Shown here: positions 24,944-37,325 of the stretch, one piece after another | Layout: each line of letters begins with the position of its first letter | How positions within the stretch are numbered: the first letter of the stretch is position 1 | Assembly: GCA_965644295.1 (NCBI GenBank) | Contig: CBFFRP010000333.1 | Span: 62,001 to 126,000 of the forward strand | Direction: 5' to 3' | DNA from: Paraphysomonas bandaiensis | Lineage: Eukaryota > Chrysophyceae | Length of the DNA: 64,000 nt | Notes under the pieces: model-generated | Database searches by the model: none | The model's input: the letters and a program-made list of their open reading frames with translations, nothing else | Told to the model about the DNA's origin: nothing | Translations under genes and position numbers: made by a program

Positions 24944-25235
24944 TTGACTTCAGCAGGCAGCCCAATACCCCGGTCATCCTTCAGGTAGACTCATTCCCGG
25001 ATTCCGGTAAGGTGAATCCGTTCCCGGATGCCTGTGTATTTGTCAAGGCCCTAAGACGTCTACACAAGTGACACTTATTGGTGTCCCTTGTACCACACAA
25101 ACATTCGGCCATGAGTGGACAGAACAATATATGCTGTCTATGTTTGCGGCTCACGTTAGTTTTTTCCGGAGAAATATCTCCGGTACTTATCCCTCAGAAC
25201 CCCACAAAAAGGTGCGAGTCCGACTTTGCTGAGGG
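24944..25235 (-). repeat. Hairpin-rich dispersed repeat, copy C (inverted)
   Basis: This is the reverse complement of copy B over about 290 bp, from TTGACTTCAGCAGGCAG at the left to GACTTTGCTGAGGG at the right. It carries the same three hairpins. The CACCTTAAGAACTC end present in A and B is missing. Read on its own strand it contains GGTGCGAGTCCGAC, one base away from a tRNA B-box. Confidence 0.88.
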
Positions 25236-25618
25236 CGCACAGAGTACTATTAGCTAGACAATTATATAAACACTTGTCAGAGCATATAGTAGCACCTGGA
25301 TGCGAATCTATCAACTATTTAGTTGGTCATGGTAACATAACTACATTATTCTAGTTCCGTTGGGTCTATCTAGGACTTTAATTTCGGCAGAGACTTTGCA
25401 CGTAAAGTATGACATTTAAAGTTTTAATTCGTGCTAAGAAGTTAAGCTAGTATAACAACTGATATCGCAAAACCTTGGCTGTGGAATACTTTGGGAAATT
25501 AAGATGATCTCAATAAAACTCAGAACTTGAGAAAAAAGTACACACGGCAGTTCTGTGCCGATAGTGATGACTGAATCACTGTACAAAAATATTTAAACTA
25601 ATTAAATTAGCAAATATA

Positions 25619-28600
25619 TCAGGACTCATGATCTAAATTAAAATAGTTATCTATTAATACATCCATTGTATTGCCTAGAACGGAATCTTTCATATCGTAT
25701 ATACCACTCGCCCGCCCTTTCGACATCAGTTCAATTGCATGAATATGTATTGCAGGATTCCTAACAGTGTATCCATGCTGTGAAAATATGGCGGCTATTC
25801 TATTATCGCAGCGCGGAGCTCCCAAATAAAAGGCAGAGTCTTGAATGACTGCGTCTTGCACTGGTGCCTGAAATATCCACGCGTCCTGGCTATCAATTCT
25901 AGGATTCATATGAATGAAGGGTTTCAAAGGACTCCAGTCCGTCCACTTTTGAAGCGCGATTACAATGTCACGAAGTTGTAACTCAGAAACGCGTCCCAAT
26001 CTAACTAGTGACTCATCAAAGTATATATCAGAGTTCGCTGAGTGCGGTATTCGTTATGACAGAATAAAAAACTAGTAATCATGCATACCTAAAATAACAG
26101 TCCGACCAGCCAAATATTCATTTGCAAATATAAACGCATCCTGAAAAGTCAGTCGTTTTCCGGTTACGATTTGATGAATTTTATGACTATTCGGAAGATT
26201 TTCAAAAGAAAGTGTCTTCTCATTGAGCAAATAAATATCAGATATCAAAGGATTCACCAAATTTTTGGAAAGTGCATTCAAAATATCACCAGATATCGAT
26301 TTTGATGTAACGCTTTCAAAATAACATTGTGTTATAATAGCAATGCGATTTCCAACTTGATCGTCTGATAGGCTATACCCATACAGCTCCGAGGAGACAG
26401 AAGGTACCATCGGTTCGGGACGTAAAAGTCGAGCAAAATCATTCGCAGCTGTAGAAACTGCGGTAGTCTCATCGCTGTCTTTGGGTAACTCAACTAAACA
26501 CTCTCGGGTTGTCTCAATTATATGTCCGTACGAAAGCTGTATATGTCGAATTACGTCAACAAAGGACTTGCCCATCATTGGCAGCACATCTTTTCCACGG
26601 ATAGCCTATATGCCTTCTGAATAAGATAGTTAAAATATCTACTTGCTCACCTTGTAGAGATCATTCAATGGAGAAATACTTTTCTCTGACCATTTCACAA
26701 CAGAAAACAAAATGAGATATGCACCACCTTCTGTGACACTGGGAATATTCATGATTCCAGTCGCAGTTTCTATACATTCAACATATCTGCACACAAGTTT
26801 ACCAAACCGAGTAGGTTGAGAATTATCAGGAATACCTCCCAAATCTGTGAAGCGCTGTCATCAGGCTATTTTCAATGGACTGTACACACGACAAAAATAT
26901 CAGAGCGTATATGAAGTGCATGTAAGTGCAACTCTACTTTTTTAGGGAATTCGAATATAGCACTCTTTATTGCAGATACGTGCTCCGTCGTTCGAAGAGC
27001 ACTGTAGAGACTACTTATTGCTCGATCTTCATCCAATGCATACACAGCGGCAACACCAATGCATCCAAACACCTCGCTGCTCTCCTCCCCTTTCGCCAGA
27101 AGTTCCGCTGCAGCAGTTTCGCAGAATGATATTGCTGAGCTATATTCTGCCCGAAAGTACTACAGAAAAAGGATGATAAGCAGCCAATCCCAATTTGCAT
27201 CTCCCACCTGAATGATTCCAACTTCTAGTAGTAACAGTGGATCTCGAGGATACTCAGCCACAGCGCTAACTCCGAGCTCATATGCCTGGTTGAAATCCCC
27301 TGCCCCAGGTAAACTTGCGTTAATGAGTAATAACATGCGTAATACCACACACCACTCAGAGCAGTAGACTGAATTCGACTCAGAACTACTTCTCGCTTCG
27401 TATTTATACGCACAGTTTGCACGGTCTCTGGGTTGGGTTTATTTCCTCCTGACACTGTCCATCTGCTCTTTGGTGATTTCTCTACCGTTGGCTCAGTGTT
27501 CAAAATAGCTGACTTCTCAGAAGCTTCGTCGGAATCAAACCTCCAATTCCTGAAAATAGGCAACAACTCTGTCGAGTTCATTTCACTGGGCAGTGATGGT
27601 CGACCAGAAGAGTCTAAAAGCCATGTTTCCTTGCCCCGACGTGAATCAAACGATATTTGGTTCTCCAGTCTTAACGACCTTAATCTAGTTTCTGTGACCA
27701 CATCACGCCCGGTAGTTAAAATGAATTCCTCCCAAGTTGGAGGGGCGAAACCGCCAGCTACCGCGAGAAATTTCGACCACTCATACGGGTGTTCCATGTC
27801 GTCCCATACCATCCACGAGCGTGCGCGAATGAGTCCCCTAATATACTCCATGTAGCAAGGATCACTGCAGAGCCGTGTGGCAATTGAGACATACTCCGAC
27901 ATATTCCTTGCTACAAGTTCTGGGAGATTCATTGTTCGCAACAACGCGGCACCCATTCTCCCCCTAAGGTACTCCGATGGAAGGGTGATAAATGGCACAC
28001 CCATTGCAATGCCATCAGCAGCTGTTCGAGATCCATCAAAAGGAAATGGATGAAGTAATAAATCAGCAATCTTGAGCAGCCCCAAAAATTTTTCAGAGGA
28101 GACTCTGCCAATCATATGGCAGCGATCGACATGGGGCCCTAATGCTTTTTCGAGTCGTCCCACAAACCTATCTGTCCACCGCTGCCTTCGACCAGCCGTG
28201 ACAACCAGTCTTGCATTGGGATTGTTTTGTAATAACTCTCCCAAAACTCTGTCGAACGAAGGATGAATTTTAAATACACTCTGAGGGCAGAAAAAAATAA
28301 ACCAGTCTTCTGCGAACCCAAATTCAGCGCGCGTGTATTCCCTAGACGCAGAGACATTCATTCGCCTGGTAATGTCTTCATTCTCTTCTGAAAGAGGAAA
28401 CGTGTACCAAATACCTTGTCCTGGCAGTAAAACCACTTGTTCTGTATACGGATTCTCTTCGTCGGTGAGTCTAGTGCGGTATGGATGTTCCATGTAGTCT
28501 GATGAAATGAAGTAGTCCATGTGCTGTGATCCCGAAGTTATAGGATTGCCCCAGAAAGTCACCTGAACAGAAGCCAGTCGAGAGTGGGCCAAAAAATGAG

Positions 28601-30224
28601 TCATTGGTTCGCTAAGCGTATCCGCAAATACCAGTATGTCCAGTTGCAAATCGCATATTTGGTTCACAGCGTTCATGTGCTCTAAGTGAATGTATAACAC
28701 TCGGTCTGCAAAGTTTTCGATGAAAGGCGAGAGTATCTTTCCATCAGTAAGCACGACCGGTAAAGCGATGACCTCGAAGTGCGATCGTGGAAGGTATCTA
28801 ATGACACCATCTAGAAGCATACCGTGGGGTTCAAAAACCCCAAAATATTTAGATATAAATCCTACTCGCACACGCCGCTGCAGAGTTGACAAGGTAGTTG
28901 ACCGGTATGGCTGCACAATTTCACTTTGCTTGACGTCAGTGACAGAGGGGTGCAGAAGATGTGGAGCAATCTTAGAGAAATTTCGAATGTTTAACTGATA
29001 CGCAGCTGCGATGAGTTCTTGTATTGGCCGGTCATTGAGGCCGTGATAAACTAAGTAGAAATGAATCCGATCTAATGACGAGTCCAGAAGCTGATAATAA
29101 CCCTTTTCTGGTACTGGTAATTTGAGAAGCTCAAGAAGACGCTTTATCATTCTGTCACGTTCTGTCATCATATGCTCCCACGACTGCGCAACAGGAGATA
29201 GGAGGGTTGCAATACGCACTTCGATCATTCTCGCATGGTTACTGATGTTTACCGCACGTGCCAACAACTTTTCGGCTTCGTCCATAAGTCCCTCATCCTG
29301 GTAGTAGGATGCTAGATTTATCAGGGCATTTTCCATGTACGGATCTAATTGAAGAGACCGTTGGAGCATTTCAACTCCCCTTTCCACGACATTCATCAAC
29401 AATAGAAGACTACCGTAATTGTTCAGGAATCCAGCTTCATCTTGCTTCGTCTCATACACGAGACCATAAATATGACTCGCCTGCTTGAAATCCCCTAGTG
29501 CCTGGTACACTGCCCCCAGGTTAATATATGCTGGGGAATAGTCAGGGTGCATTCTAATAATACTATCATACACAATGCGAGCTTCGTCAAACATACTCTG
29601 GTAGTGATATGCCAATCCTAGATTGAAAGCGACCATGCGCTCACTAGGAAACTCCTGCAACGCTGGTACACCGAGCTCAACAGCTTCAGGATACATTCGC
29701 AGCAGGCACAAATGCTCCAGTGCCTTCGCCCAACCCACATTGGCATTCTCTCCAAATGATTGTGCCGCTTTGCGAAAGCAATTAAGTGCATCCGCTCTTC
29801 GTTCCATTGACATGTACAACACTCCAGCTGTAAAGTGCACATTAAATGAATTGATACCATTAGCAATCGCTTGATGATAAATACGCTCTGCTTCAAGAAG
29901 AGTGCCACTCTGTCGTAGAGACTCCATATAGTTCGCGACTGTCTCTGTATTGGACCATCCCCCATTATCCAGTGCTATTTTTAAATACTGTGTGGCTAAA
30001 CCTGGCTGTTGACTAAGAGTATAAACTGATCCTAGAACTCCATTTGCATTGGCATTATTAGGCTCGTACTGAAGTGCTTCTAGTATATGTTTCTCAGCGG
30101 AATTGAGGTCATTCTCTGCTGCATATCTGAGAGCACTCTTATAGTGGAATAAGAACTCATTCTCAGCCACACACACCCATAACACACACAGATATAACAC
30201 AGATGATATCCATATAACAGTCAT
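25619..30224 (-). CDS. Secreted TPR-GT41 glycosyltransferase (OGT-like) with second C-terminal glycosyltransferase-type domain
   Basis: Six exons (30224-27353, 27299-27208, 27159-26890, 26854-26651, 26605-26089, 26037-25619) join in phase to 1457 aa. The N-terminus VIWISSVLYLCVLWVCVAE is a signal peptide or anchor. TPR repeats follow (about 30-330; EKHILEALQYEPNNANANGV). A GT41 catalytic region of the O-GlcNAc-transferase/SPINDLY type comes next (about 430-860): RVRVGFISKYFGVFEPHGML, VTFWGNPITSGSQHMDYFIS, FIFFCPQSVFKIHPSFDRVL, HPFPFDGSRTAADGIAMGVP. Exons 2-5 add further helical repeats. The end holds RLTFQDAFIFANEYLAGRTV, then LANSDIYFDESLVRL across the last intron, then a DSQDAWIF and GAPRCDNRIAAIF region typical of a conserved glycosyltransferase-associated domain. 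Most OGT enzymes are nucleocytoplasmic; this one seems to enter the secretory pathway. Confidence 0.9.
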
Positions 30225-30396
30225 TGCACTAGGGAAGATTATATGGGAGTGTTCTACTGCACAGAGGCTATAAATATGAGCATATCTGATCTGTTCGACA
30301 GCTCAGAGCACAGCAGTGTGATGAACGCACGAGGCTGCCATAAACCAACTGTGCAGACATACGCAATATACGGACTGTATTCCAGTCCTAGACATC

Positions 30397-30404
30397 AAAA
30401 AAAA
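30397..30404 (-). terminator. Pol III T-run after tRNA-Glu
   Basis: Eight consecutive T on the minus strand lie directly past the tRNA 3' end. Confidence 0.8.
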
Positions 30405-30406
30405 TT

Positions 30407-30477
30407 TCCCGATCCGGGAATTGAACCCGGGTCTCAGCCTTGAGAGGGCTATATCCTAACCACTGGACTAATCGGGA
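30407..30477 (-). tRNA. tRNA-Glu (anticodon CTC)
   Basis: On the minus strand the sequence folds as tRNA-Glu: acceptor TCCCGAT/ATCGGGA, D arm GTCCAGTGGTTAGGAT, anticodon loop CTCTCAA, T arm CCGGGTTCAATTCCCGG. The anticodon CTC gives Glu. No intron is seen. A run of eight T on the minus strand (30404-30397) is the Pol III stop. It sits about 180 bp upstream of the GT41 gene. Confidence 0.97.
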
Positions 30478-31521
30478 CATCCGACTGATGGTTACATAAA
30501 ATATTGAAAATATAAATGAAAAGTACTTCTATGAGTTGTATGTATGAGCACTATGCACTATGTATATGATATCTAGATATGATTGTGACAGATATCCTCA
30601 TTCAGGGTTATCACCACTGCTATTGCCCCTATCGCATTAATTGCCTTATTAGCAGGGTGTAATGAGAGGTATCAGGACGCGTGTATGTATTAGTGCTGTT
30701 ATCACATGAAAGTCCGCTGCCTCGTTGACATGGTAGACTCGGTCTTTGCATCGGTCTTTGCATCATAACTTATCGTCAAGACTCTTTAAATATGGCATAA
30801 ATATCAAAACTCAATATGCGGTGCAGGATGAGGTGTCAAAATCAGCATGAGGGTATGCGTATCTGGGGTTGACTAATCAGCCTTCACACTCATGTCTGAA
30901 TCCCGATTGCTTAATTCACGATATCAAGATACATTCAACATTTCGTAATTTCTGTGTGTACTGCGTAGTATTGTGAAGTAGTGTTTCGAATGATATTATA
31001 TAAAGCTTATACGGATTAATTCCTCTGTGCGTATTATCGCACAAAAGTTTTCACCAGTTCAGTGTCGTATCAGAAACCAACTGGAAGAGTGTTTGTATAC
31101 ACGGAGTAGGTACATCTTGTCCATTAATTGCATACAAGTATGTGTGCTGTATACTGTACATATTATATAGTACTAAATAGCAATGGGGAAGTGATTTGTG
31201 CATCGCATTCATGCGACGTTTGAGAATCGGAATTACTAGATTAGGTGTAGGGATTTTTATGCGTTCGATTCTGCCGCTGAATATTTTCCACTAAGGCGAA
31301 ATAGCAGCAATATATGATCGACCGTATACTACTTTGTTATTTTCTATAGACAGTACTTGTTTCGTGGTGTTTGTAATACATACTAAATACCCTTAAGTTA
31401 TTATTCCTTCAAGTAGTACAGAAGAGAAACGCTAGATTGAACTCACAGTACTTCAAGTAAATCTATAGATTATACAGATGGCACCCGTTACTTCGAATAA
31501 CTATGATCTTTCATAGTAGTT
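30478..31521. other. Intergenic, no gene seen
   Basis: This AT-rich spacer lies between tRNA-Glu and the 3' end of the permease gene. There is no long open frame and no recognised RNA or repeat. Confidence 0.5.
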
Positions 31522-33130
31522 CTATGAACATAAACTGTGGAAAACAAAATCAGTTTCATCCATGATGATGCTATAAACTAATAGACATAGCGCACAAACG
31601 AGCACCCCAACAAGGGCAAATATCGTGAGACTAGGCCGATTGAAGTAGTATGTGAGTATTATCGTCATTTTCCTTCCTGTAAAGCCACCAACCAGACCAA
31701 TACCCATCATCCAAGCAGCGTAAGTCCATTGCATGTCTCCTTTCACTGTGTACATGAGCACACTCGATGCAGAAACGAACATGGACAGGACAGATGTCGT
31801 GGCAGAGCATACCTGGGGGAGAACGCCCATACTGAGTAGTAATGGACCCATAAGCTCTCCCCCACCTATGCCGAGGAGAGAACACAAGCATCCTACAATG
31901 AATGTGATGCAAGGAGGTAGGAACGAAGCCTAAAAAGCCAATAAGTGGAAAAAATCTTTGATGATTACGTACGGCCTACCTCACTCCAGTTGATATCTGA
32001 TTCAAGTCGGGATATAGGGTGAGACTCCTGCTTCCTAAGATAGAAGACTTACTACATTCCATCCAATCCTCATATATGTACATTAACGCAGTCGCTCTTT
32101 GTCAGGTTTTACAGTAAAATTGCTTACCTCCGCACGTAGATGAGCCCGCCACAACTAACAGCTATGAGAACTGGATACATGGCTCCAAGTACAGTGTAGT
32201 ACTTCCAAGAGCATTGGGAATAAGTGTGCATGAGAATGATCATTGTTGCAGAGTAACTCCAGAGTACCAATAGTGTGTTGATAATATCCCACGGAATAAC
32301 AAGAGCGTGTAGAAGTATTTCGCGAGATACTTGCATGCTCATAGCTTGTTCAGCCAATATATCGAATTCATCCTTGTTAACACTTATTGTGGGTAAGCAG
32401 TTAGTAGTGTCTTCATTTACTTTATGGGAAATAAGGAATCGTGTGCCACTGATAGCACACTCACTGCCAGTGGACAAGCTGTCCTCAATATCGGTCACCT
32501 TTTCATTCAGCTCCTCCTGCATAAGGGGCTGTCGCAGTGCAACTAACTCCGATGTTTCGCGCTTCCAACGAACCAAACCTTTCTGTAGTGTCTTCAAACC
32601 GGCAAAACAGAGGGTGATCATTGCCAGTACCATCAGAACAGTTTTAGGAGCAACGGAGGCGATAATCACTCCAATACTAGAACCCCCTAACTGAGCTGGG
32701 AGAAGTACTAAAATAGCATCCCAGTAGATAAGCGGCCTCGCCAAATCATATGGATGACGAGAATTGTAGTTTAGTGAGAACTGAGCTAGAATGTTTCCAA
32801 ACACCGCACACAGAGACAATACAACAGCTTTGGAAAAACTAAAACCAAAAATAACTATTAGCACTGGCAGACACAGACCCCCGCCACCTATACCAGCAGA
32901 AGAAGCGAGTGTTGCGCTGAAGAATAGAGCAATACTTCCACCAATCTCTCCTGCAGGAGTCATATGTTCCCTGTCTAAGCCAGCAGTGGTTTGTATGTGT
33001 ATATAATATACTTGCACTATTTGTTTGGTCAACTGCCAGATAAATGCCCATTTCTTACCATCCACTCTCCCAACATCACCTTCATACCAGATTCTTGCAG
33101 CTCTATTAGAGATGGGTGTCTGTCCAGTTC
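31522..33130 (-). CDS. TauE/SafE-family membrane permease (5' exon unresolved)
   Basis: The coding sequence ends at 31522. Exons visible on the minus strand include one from about 32980 to 32126, a small one encoding QESHPISRLESDINWSE (about 32040-31980) and a last one from about 31930. Two repeated halves carry the family's glycine motif: SSAGIGGGGLCLPVLIVIFG and LLGIGGGELMGPLLLSMGVL, each followed by transmembrane helices. The loop after HPYDLARPLIYWDAILVLLP matches the long eukaryotic (plant/protist) form. These proteins export or import sulfur compounds such as sulfite or sulfonates, but the substrate is not readable from sequence. Upstream, a possible exon (ending GRVD near 33060) splices in phase to DREHMTPAGEIGG, but its own start was not found; the 5' limit is therefore a guess. 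Confidence 0.85.
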
Positions 33131-34856
33131 TTCACTCAAACCACGTGTTTAGAATAGAAGGCCTGCTGGTAGATATGTACAACTGTATACTGCATACCGC
33201 CGTACACTGCTATATGGCACGGCACTGTATTCCAGCACCGTATAATGCGGTTATCTCGACTCTTCCAATCAGAGCAGAGGAGACAGCACCAGCAGCACAG
33301 AAGGGATGTGCCAATGTGTGTGTTGTGTACATAATGTGGACACTGGCATACTGCATCCAGATAACACACTATCTATGAATATAGAGGTTGATAGCGAGTG
33401 AAACATTAAAATGGTGTCTGGCTGATAGAGTAACGATGAACAAAACACTCTGACAAGCCAGAAAGGTGAGCACCTAGAGTAACTTATATCATGAACATGC
33501 TCAGTGTAATATAAATTGAGTGCAAGTGATGGACATATCGCGGATGGACCTCGAAGACTGTCCAGATGAAGCTATGTGTTCAGTCTTCGGACTCATCAGT
33601 ATCACGATTTGGGCTTCGGCTAATGGGTGAGGGTATTACCAGCGGAAAAAAATTCCGACGCATGGAATGTATTCTGGGGAACAGAGTTCAACCAGACGGA
33701 AACATGTATGCATGGATGATATAGGAGTATTAGATATTCAAAAACCTGTATTATATGATAGCAGTAAAAAATAATAGTTGACACAGAAATAGTGAAGCCG
33801 CAATGGAGTTTATCGGTGTGGTGAATGCGAAGGAAGAACAGCTGAAAACCACAAAGAATGAGGTTAACAAATTTTTGTTTTTATGGAAGATATCGTAGTA
33901 GTAATTATGAAGACTCTCTTGTTTATGCTCGAGTACTAGTTCGAAGTGATAAGATGATGAGATAGTGAGGAGAACAATGAGGAGATAGGACCCAAGTAGG
34001 AACGTGGGATGAGGGTGATCGGATTGGAGAAGAATACAATAGTATAAAATATAAACCAATGCTCTCACGGTTAAGAAGCAGAACAGTTGCTAAGCAAGAT
34101 ATAAGAGAAGAAATGTGTATTTGATCCCTGCAGAAAAGATACTAAATTTGGTAAAGGCGTCAAGAATAGACAATAGACACTGTATACACTACACGGTACA
34201 GAAGAATACGAAGAACGGGAAAGGCTCAACGCTAATAAGTAAAATTGACGACCCTCAAAAAGTGCACGGGCACTGGCAGCTACACCGTTTCAATATATGG
34301 TGCAGTAAAGGCGGGATGAATAGCTGAGAAAGTGGAATGACGATTAGGTAAAGGGAAGTGTCACTGATGCAATAATATATGAAAGTGTAACTAGTAACTA
34401 ATGTTGAGGACATATATTTTGCAAGGGAACCAACTAGAGGTTTATAGTCGTCATATATGGACAATTAATCTGATCATATATCATATTCTGACACTTCAAG
34501 TTATAAGTATATGGTAATAAGAAGCGAGATAGCGGTTGAATTTGTTTGCCTAGATGAGGTCAAATCTCGGTGTATAGTTATACTCAACACTAGGAGTTAA
34601 TATCACAGTTTAGAGCTATATCTTTCTCATATTACATCTATATAATTTCAGAATTATCGGTCCGAATGTTGTTATTTCATTTCAGTGAAGTAGAATTTCT
34701 AAAAAGCTATGCGGACAAAGTAATACACACTAGTTGGCATGAGCAAGTTGACAAGAGAAATTCACAAAACGATATCAGTAGTACTGTACGCCAACTGGTA
34801 ATAGACTAATATCCAAAGACACACTGCATGATCTGTAAACAAAATGTGAGTATTGC
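33131..34856. other. Intergenic; possible 5' exon or promoter of permease, otherwise nothing recognised
   Basis: A leader exon for the permease may lie at 33130-33380: on the minus strand an ATG-started frame from about 33363 contains the hydrophobic stretch CAAGAVSSALIG, but no clean donor links it. From 33400 to 34856 no coding or RNA feature was seen. Confidence 0.35.
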
Positions 34857-37325
34857 TCATGAATATGTACATAATACAACCTTAAGGACAAACTGGATGC
34901 ACAGTGCGAAGATAAGGAGGATGGTTATGATCACAGGGCCCATTGGGTCATCCCATCTACACAGCGACTACGCGTCACAACATAATAAGCCCGAAATATA
35001 ATTCCAACCTAGTAGAATCGCGGTTTCGAATCTTACTACTCCTCCACAGGTACGTGTTGAGTGGGTACACAATAAATAGTAAAGCTATTGGGAGAAGAAT
35101 GAGGGCGTAAATTTGCACTTGACCTACAAACCATGTTATGTGTACAACTGTGGGTATACAAAAACACGTACTGTCTGTTGGGGAAAAGGCAAGCACTCCA
35201 GTGGAGGCAGCGGACAGCATTACTGCCATATGAAGCCACTTCACAAATGTCCGTTCGTTCGCGAAAAATAGCTTTGGCTCAACCTTCGTGTAAATCAGAT
35301 TAATATATAGCATATTCCATAAACCGATACCTTTTGAGGAGTCAATTTCATGTGATCATCCATCTCAGTAGCCCACTCACAACAGAAAAATGACTGAGGA
35401 AACTTGAAGCATTCATATTCCATGCATCCAAACCACTCCGTATCATCCCTATTCAAGTCTTCACTAGGGAGACGTGTAGGAACTACGCCAGTCTGAGATG
35501 ACGGTGGAGTGCGAGGTACAAACTTCGGCGGCTGTACCTTTGGTTTCCCATCCTTTCCGTGTGGAATAAGGTGGGAGTAATGCTGGTTTGCACCAGTGGG
35601 CTTCTCCAATATATGTGCCGCACCAGAAGAAATGATACTGCTCGCAAGTGTGGGATCATCGATCCAGTAAGGAACTGCTTGTACGTCTTCCGGCATAAGA
35701 GTTGCACACCCGTGGATAAACTTCGAAAATTTATGTACTTGCATAAGCATGCCAGACTCAATCAATTCTGTAACCCACTCGGGGGTTGAGTTTTCGCCTT
35801 CTAACTGAAGCTTAATTTCCAGTACAGCGTGAGGAAATCGAGTAATTTCATCCTTAGGGACAGGCGTAGACGGGTCGCGATACCACCGTGAGCCACTTAT
35901 CACCTCTTCCGTTCTCTCGCATATCATGCACAGATTTGTGTCAAGAGACACTCTCACAGTTGCATCAAAAGGAATCTGGAAGGCTGTGCGCATGTATTGA
36001 GTACGCATCGTGGGCTCTAGCTGCTTTGAATTGATCGCCTGCTTGACCTCTTCCACCAGTAGACTGTAATCAGCAATATCTTGCTCACTCTTACCCTTGG
36101 CAGCCATACGCTCCTGTTCCGCGCGTAAATCGAAATCTCCTCGCAATATACTCGGAACTTGGGTCTCATTCACAATAAACCGTTCCTTTACACTAACTTC
36201 CCCAGCCCAACTCTCCCGATGCGTCTTTCGCTCCACGAACACCGTCTCAGGAGTACTGGTTCCGTACCATCGCATGCGCAAGGCAATAGCGCCAGGGGTC
36301 TTGTCCAGTCTCCCATGGTACAACTCCAGTTTACGGTTATCAAGATAGACTGAGTTTACTAACTGGGCGTCGGTTTCACCTGACAACATGTCCTTTTGAA
36401 GGAAGACAGGGAGGTGTTGCAGAACAATGTACTTTACGCGGCTAATATTCTCCGTGTGAACCCAATACTTTGTTGTCGACCGGACAAAGTCCTATACACG
36501 GTTTTAGATATGACAGAAGCATGTATGAGTAAGATAAGGTGCATACACTTCTTTGGTGTCATATTTAACAGTTTCATCATGTACTGATTCATAATCTCGT
36601 TATGTTACCTGCTTCTCTGATTCCTGGTTTGCGGCTTCTTCGTCCCCTCGAATCGAGCTGTACAAACTACTCATCTTGACGATGATATCGGAATAGTCCC
36701 CGCGAACCCAGCGCTGATCATGAAGACGATTAATATAGAAAGCTTTACAAGGGTTCGGGAGACGCTTATCATGCTTCTTCAATATTTTGTGAAATGCAGT
36801 GAAATTCAAATTCACAAATTTCTCTAGTTTTAGAAAGTTCTCAGCCACTTCATCAACCTGTGTGTACAATAAGATAGTATACTTAAAAAGAAAGTGGGAA
36901 GTAAAGCGTACCTCATGTTGAAGTGCAACAAGTGCTTCGTCGTCCATGTTGTCGATATCCTTTTGCTCACAGCGTTGTAGTGTGGCACGAATATCAGCTA
37001 CCTATATGCCACCACAGTTACATGATGTACGAATGAACACAAAAAAAATATCTATCACCATCTTCGCAGTAAAAGTTTCGATCTTCTTCATTTCGTCTTC
37101 TATCATAGTGAAGAAACTCTCCTGTGTGACATTACTAGCAGGGGCAGGTACTCCCGCAGCATTGGTAGGTCTCGCCACACTAAGAGATGTCCCCACACCA
37201 GGTTTAGGTGAGGCGATATCAACACTTTGAAGTGACTTGATGACTTTCTTCAGGTAATCATAGTCGACATACATAGCCTCCCATCCTGGCTCTTTATTCT
37301 CACTTAAATACAAGCCAAACTTCAT
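34857..37325 (-). CDS. VTC4: SPX-VTC-DUF202 polyphosphate polymerase (VTC4-like)
   Basis: About six exons. The first is 37325-37059 and the second 37001-36912; the last begins with WDDPMGPVIITILLIFALC and stops at 34857. The protein opens with an SPX domain (MKFGLYLSENKEPGWEAMYV, LNFTAFHKILKKHDKRLP), the inositol-pyrophosphate sensor for phosphate. The VTC catalytic tunnel follows: STTKYWVHTENISRVKYIVL, ALRMRWYG, VFVERKTHRESWAGEVSVKE and FPHAVLEIKLQLEGE. The C-terminus has three membrane helices of the VTC1/DUF202 type (FVKWLHMAVMLSAASTGVLA, VQIYALILLPIALLFIVYPL, and the last exon). VTC4 makes polyphosphate from ATP and moves it into vacuoles or acidocalcisomes. Here sensor, polymerase and membrane part are on one chain. 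Confidence 0.93.
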
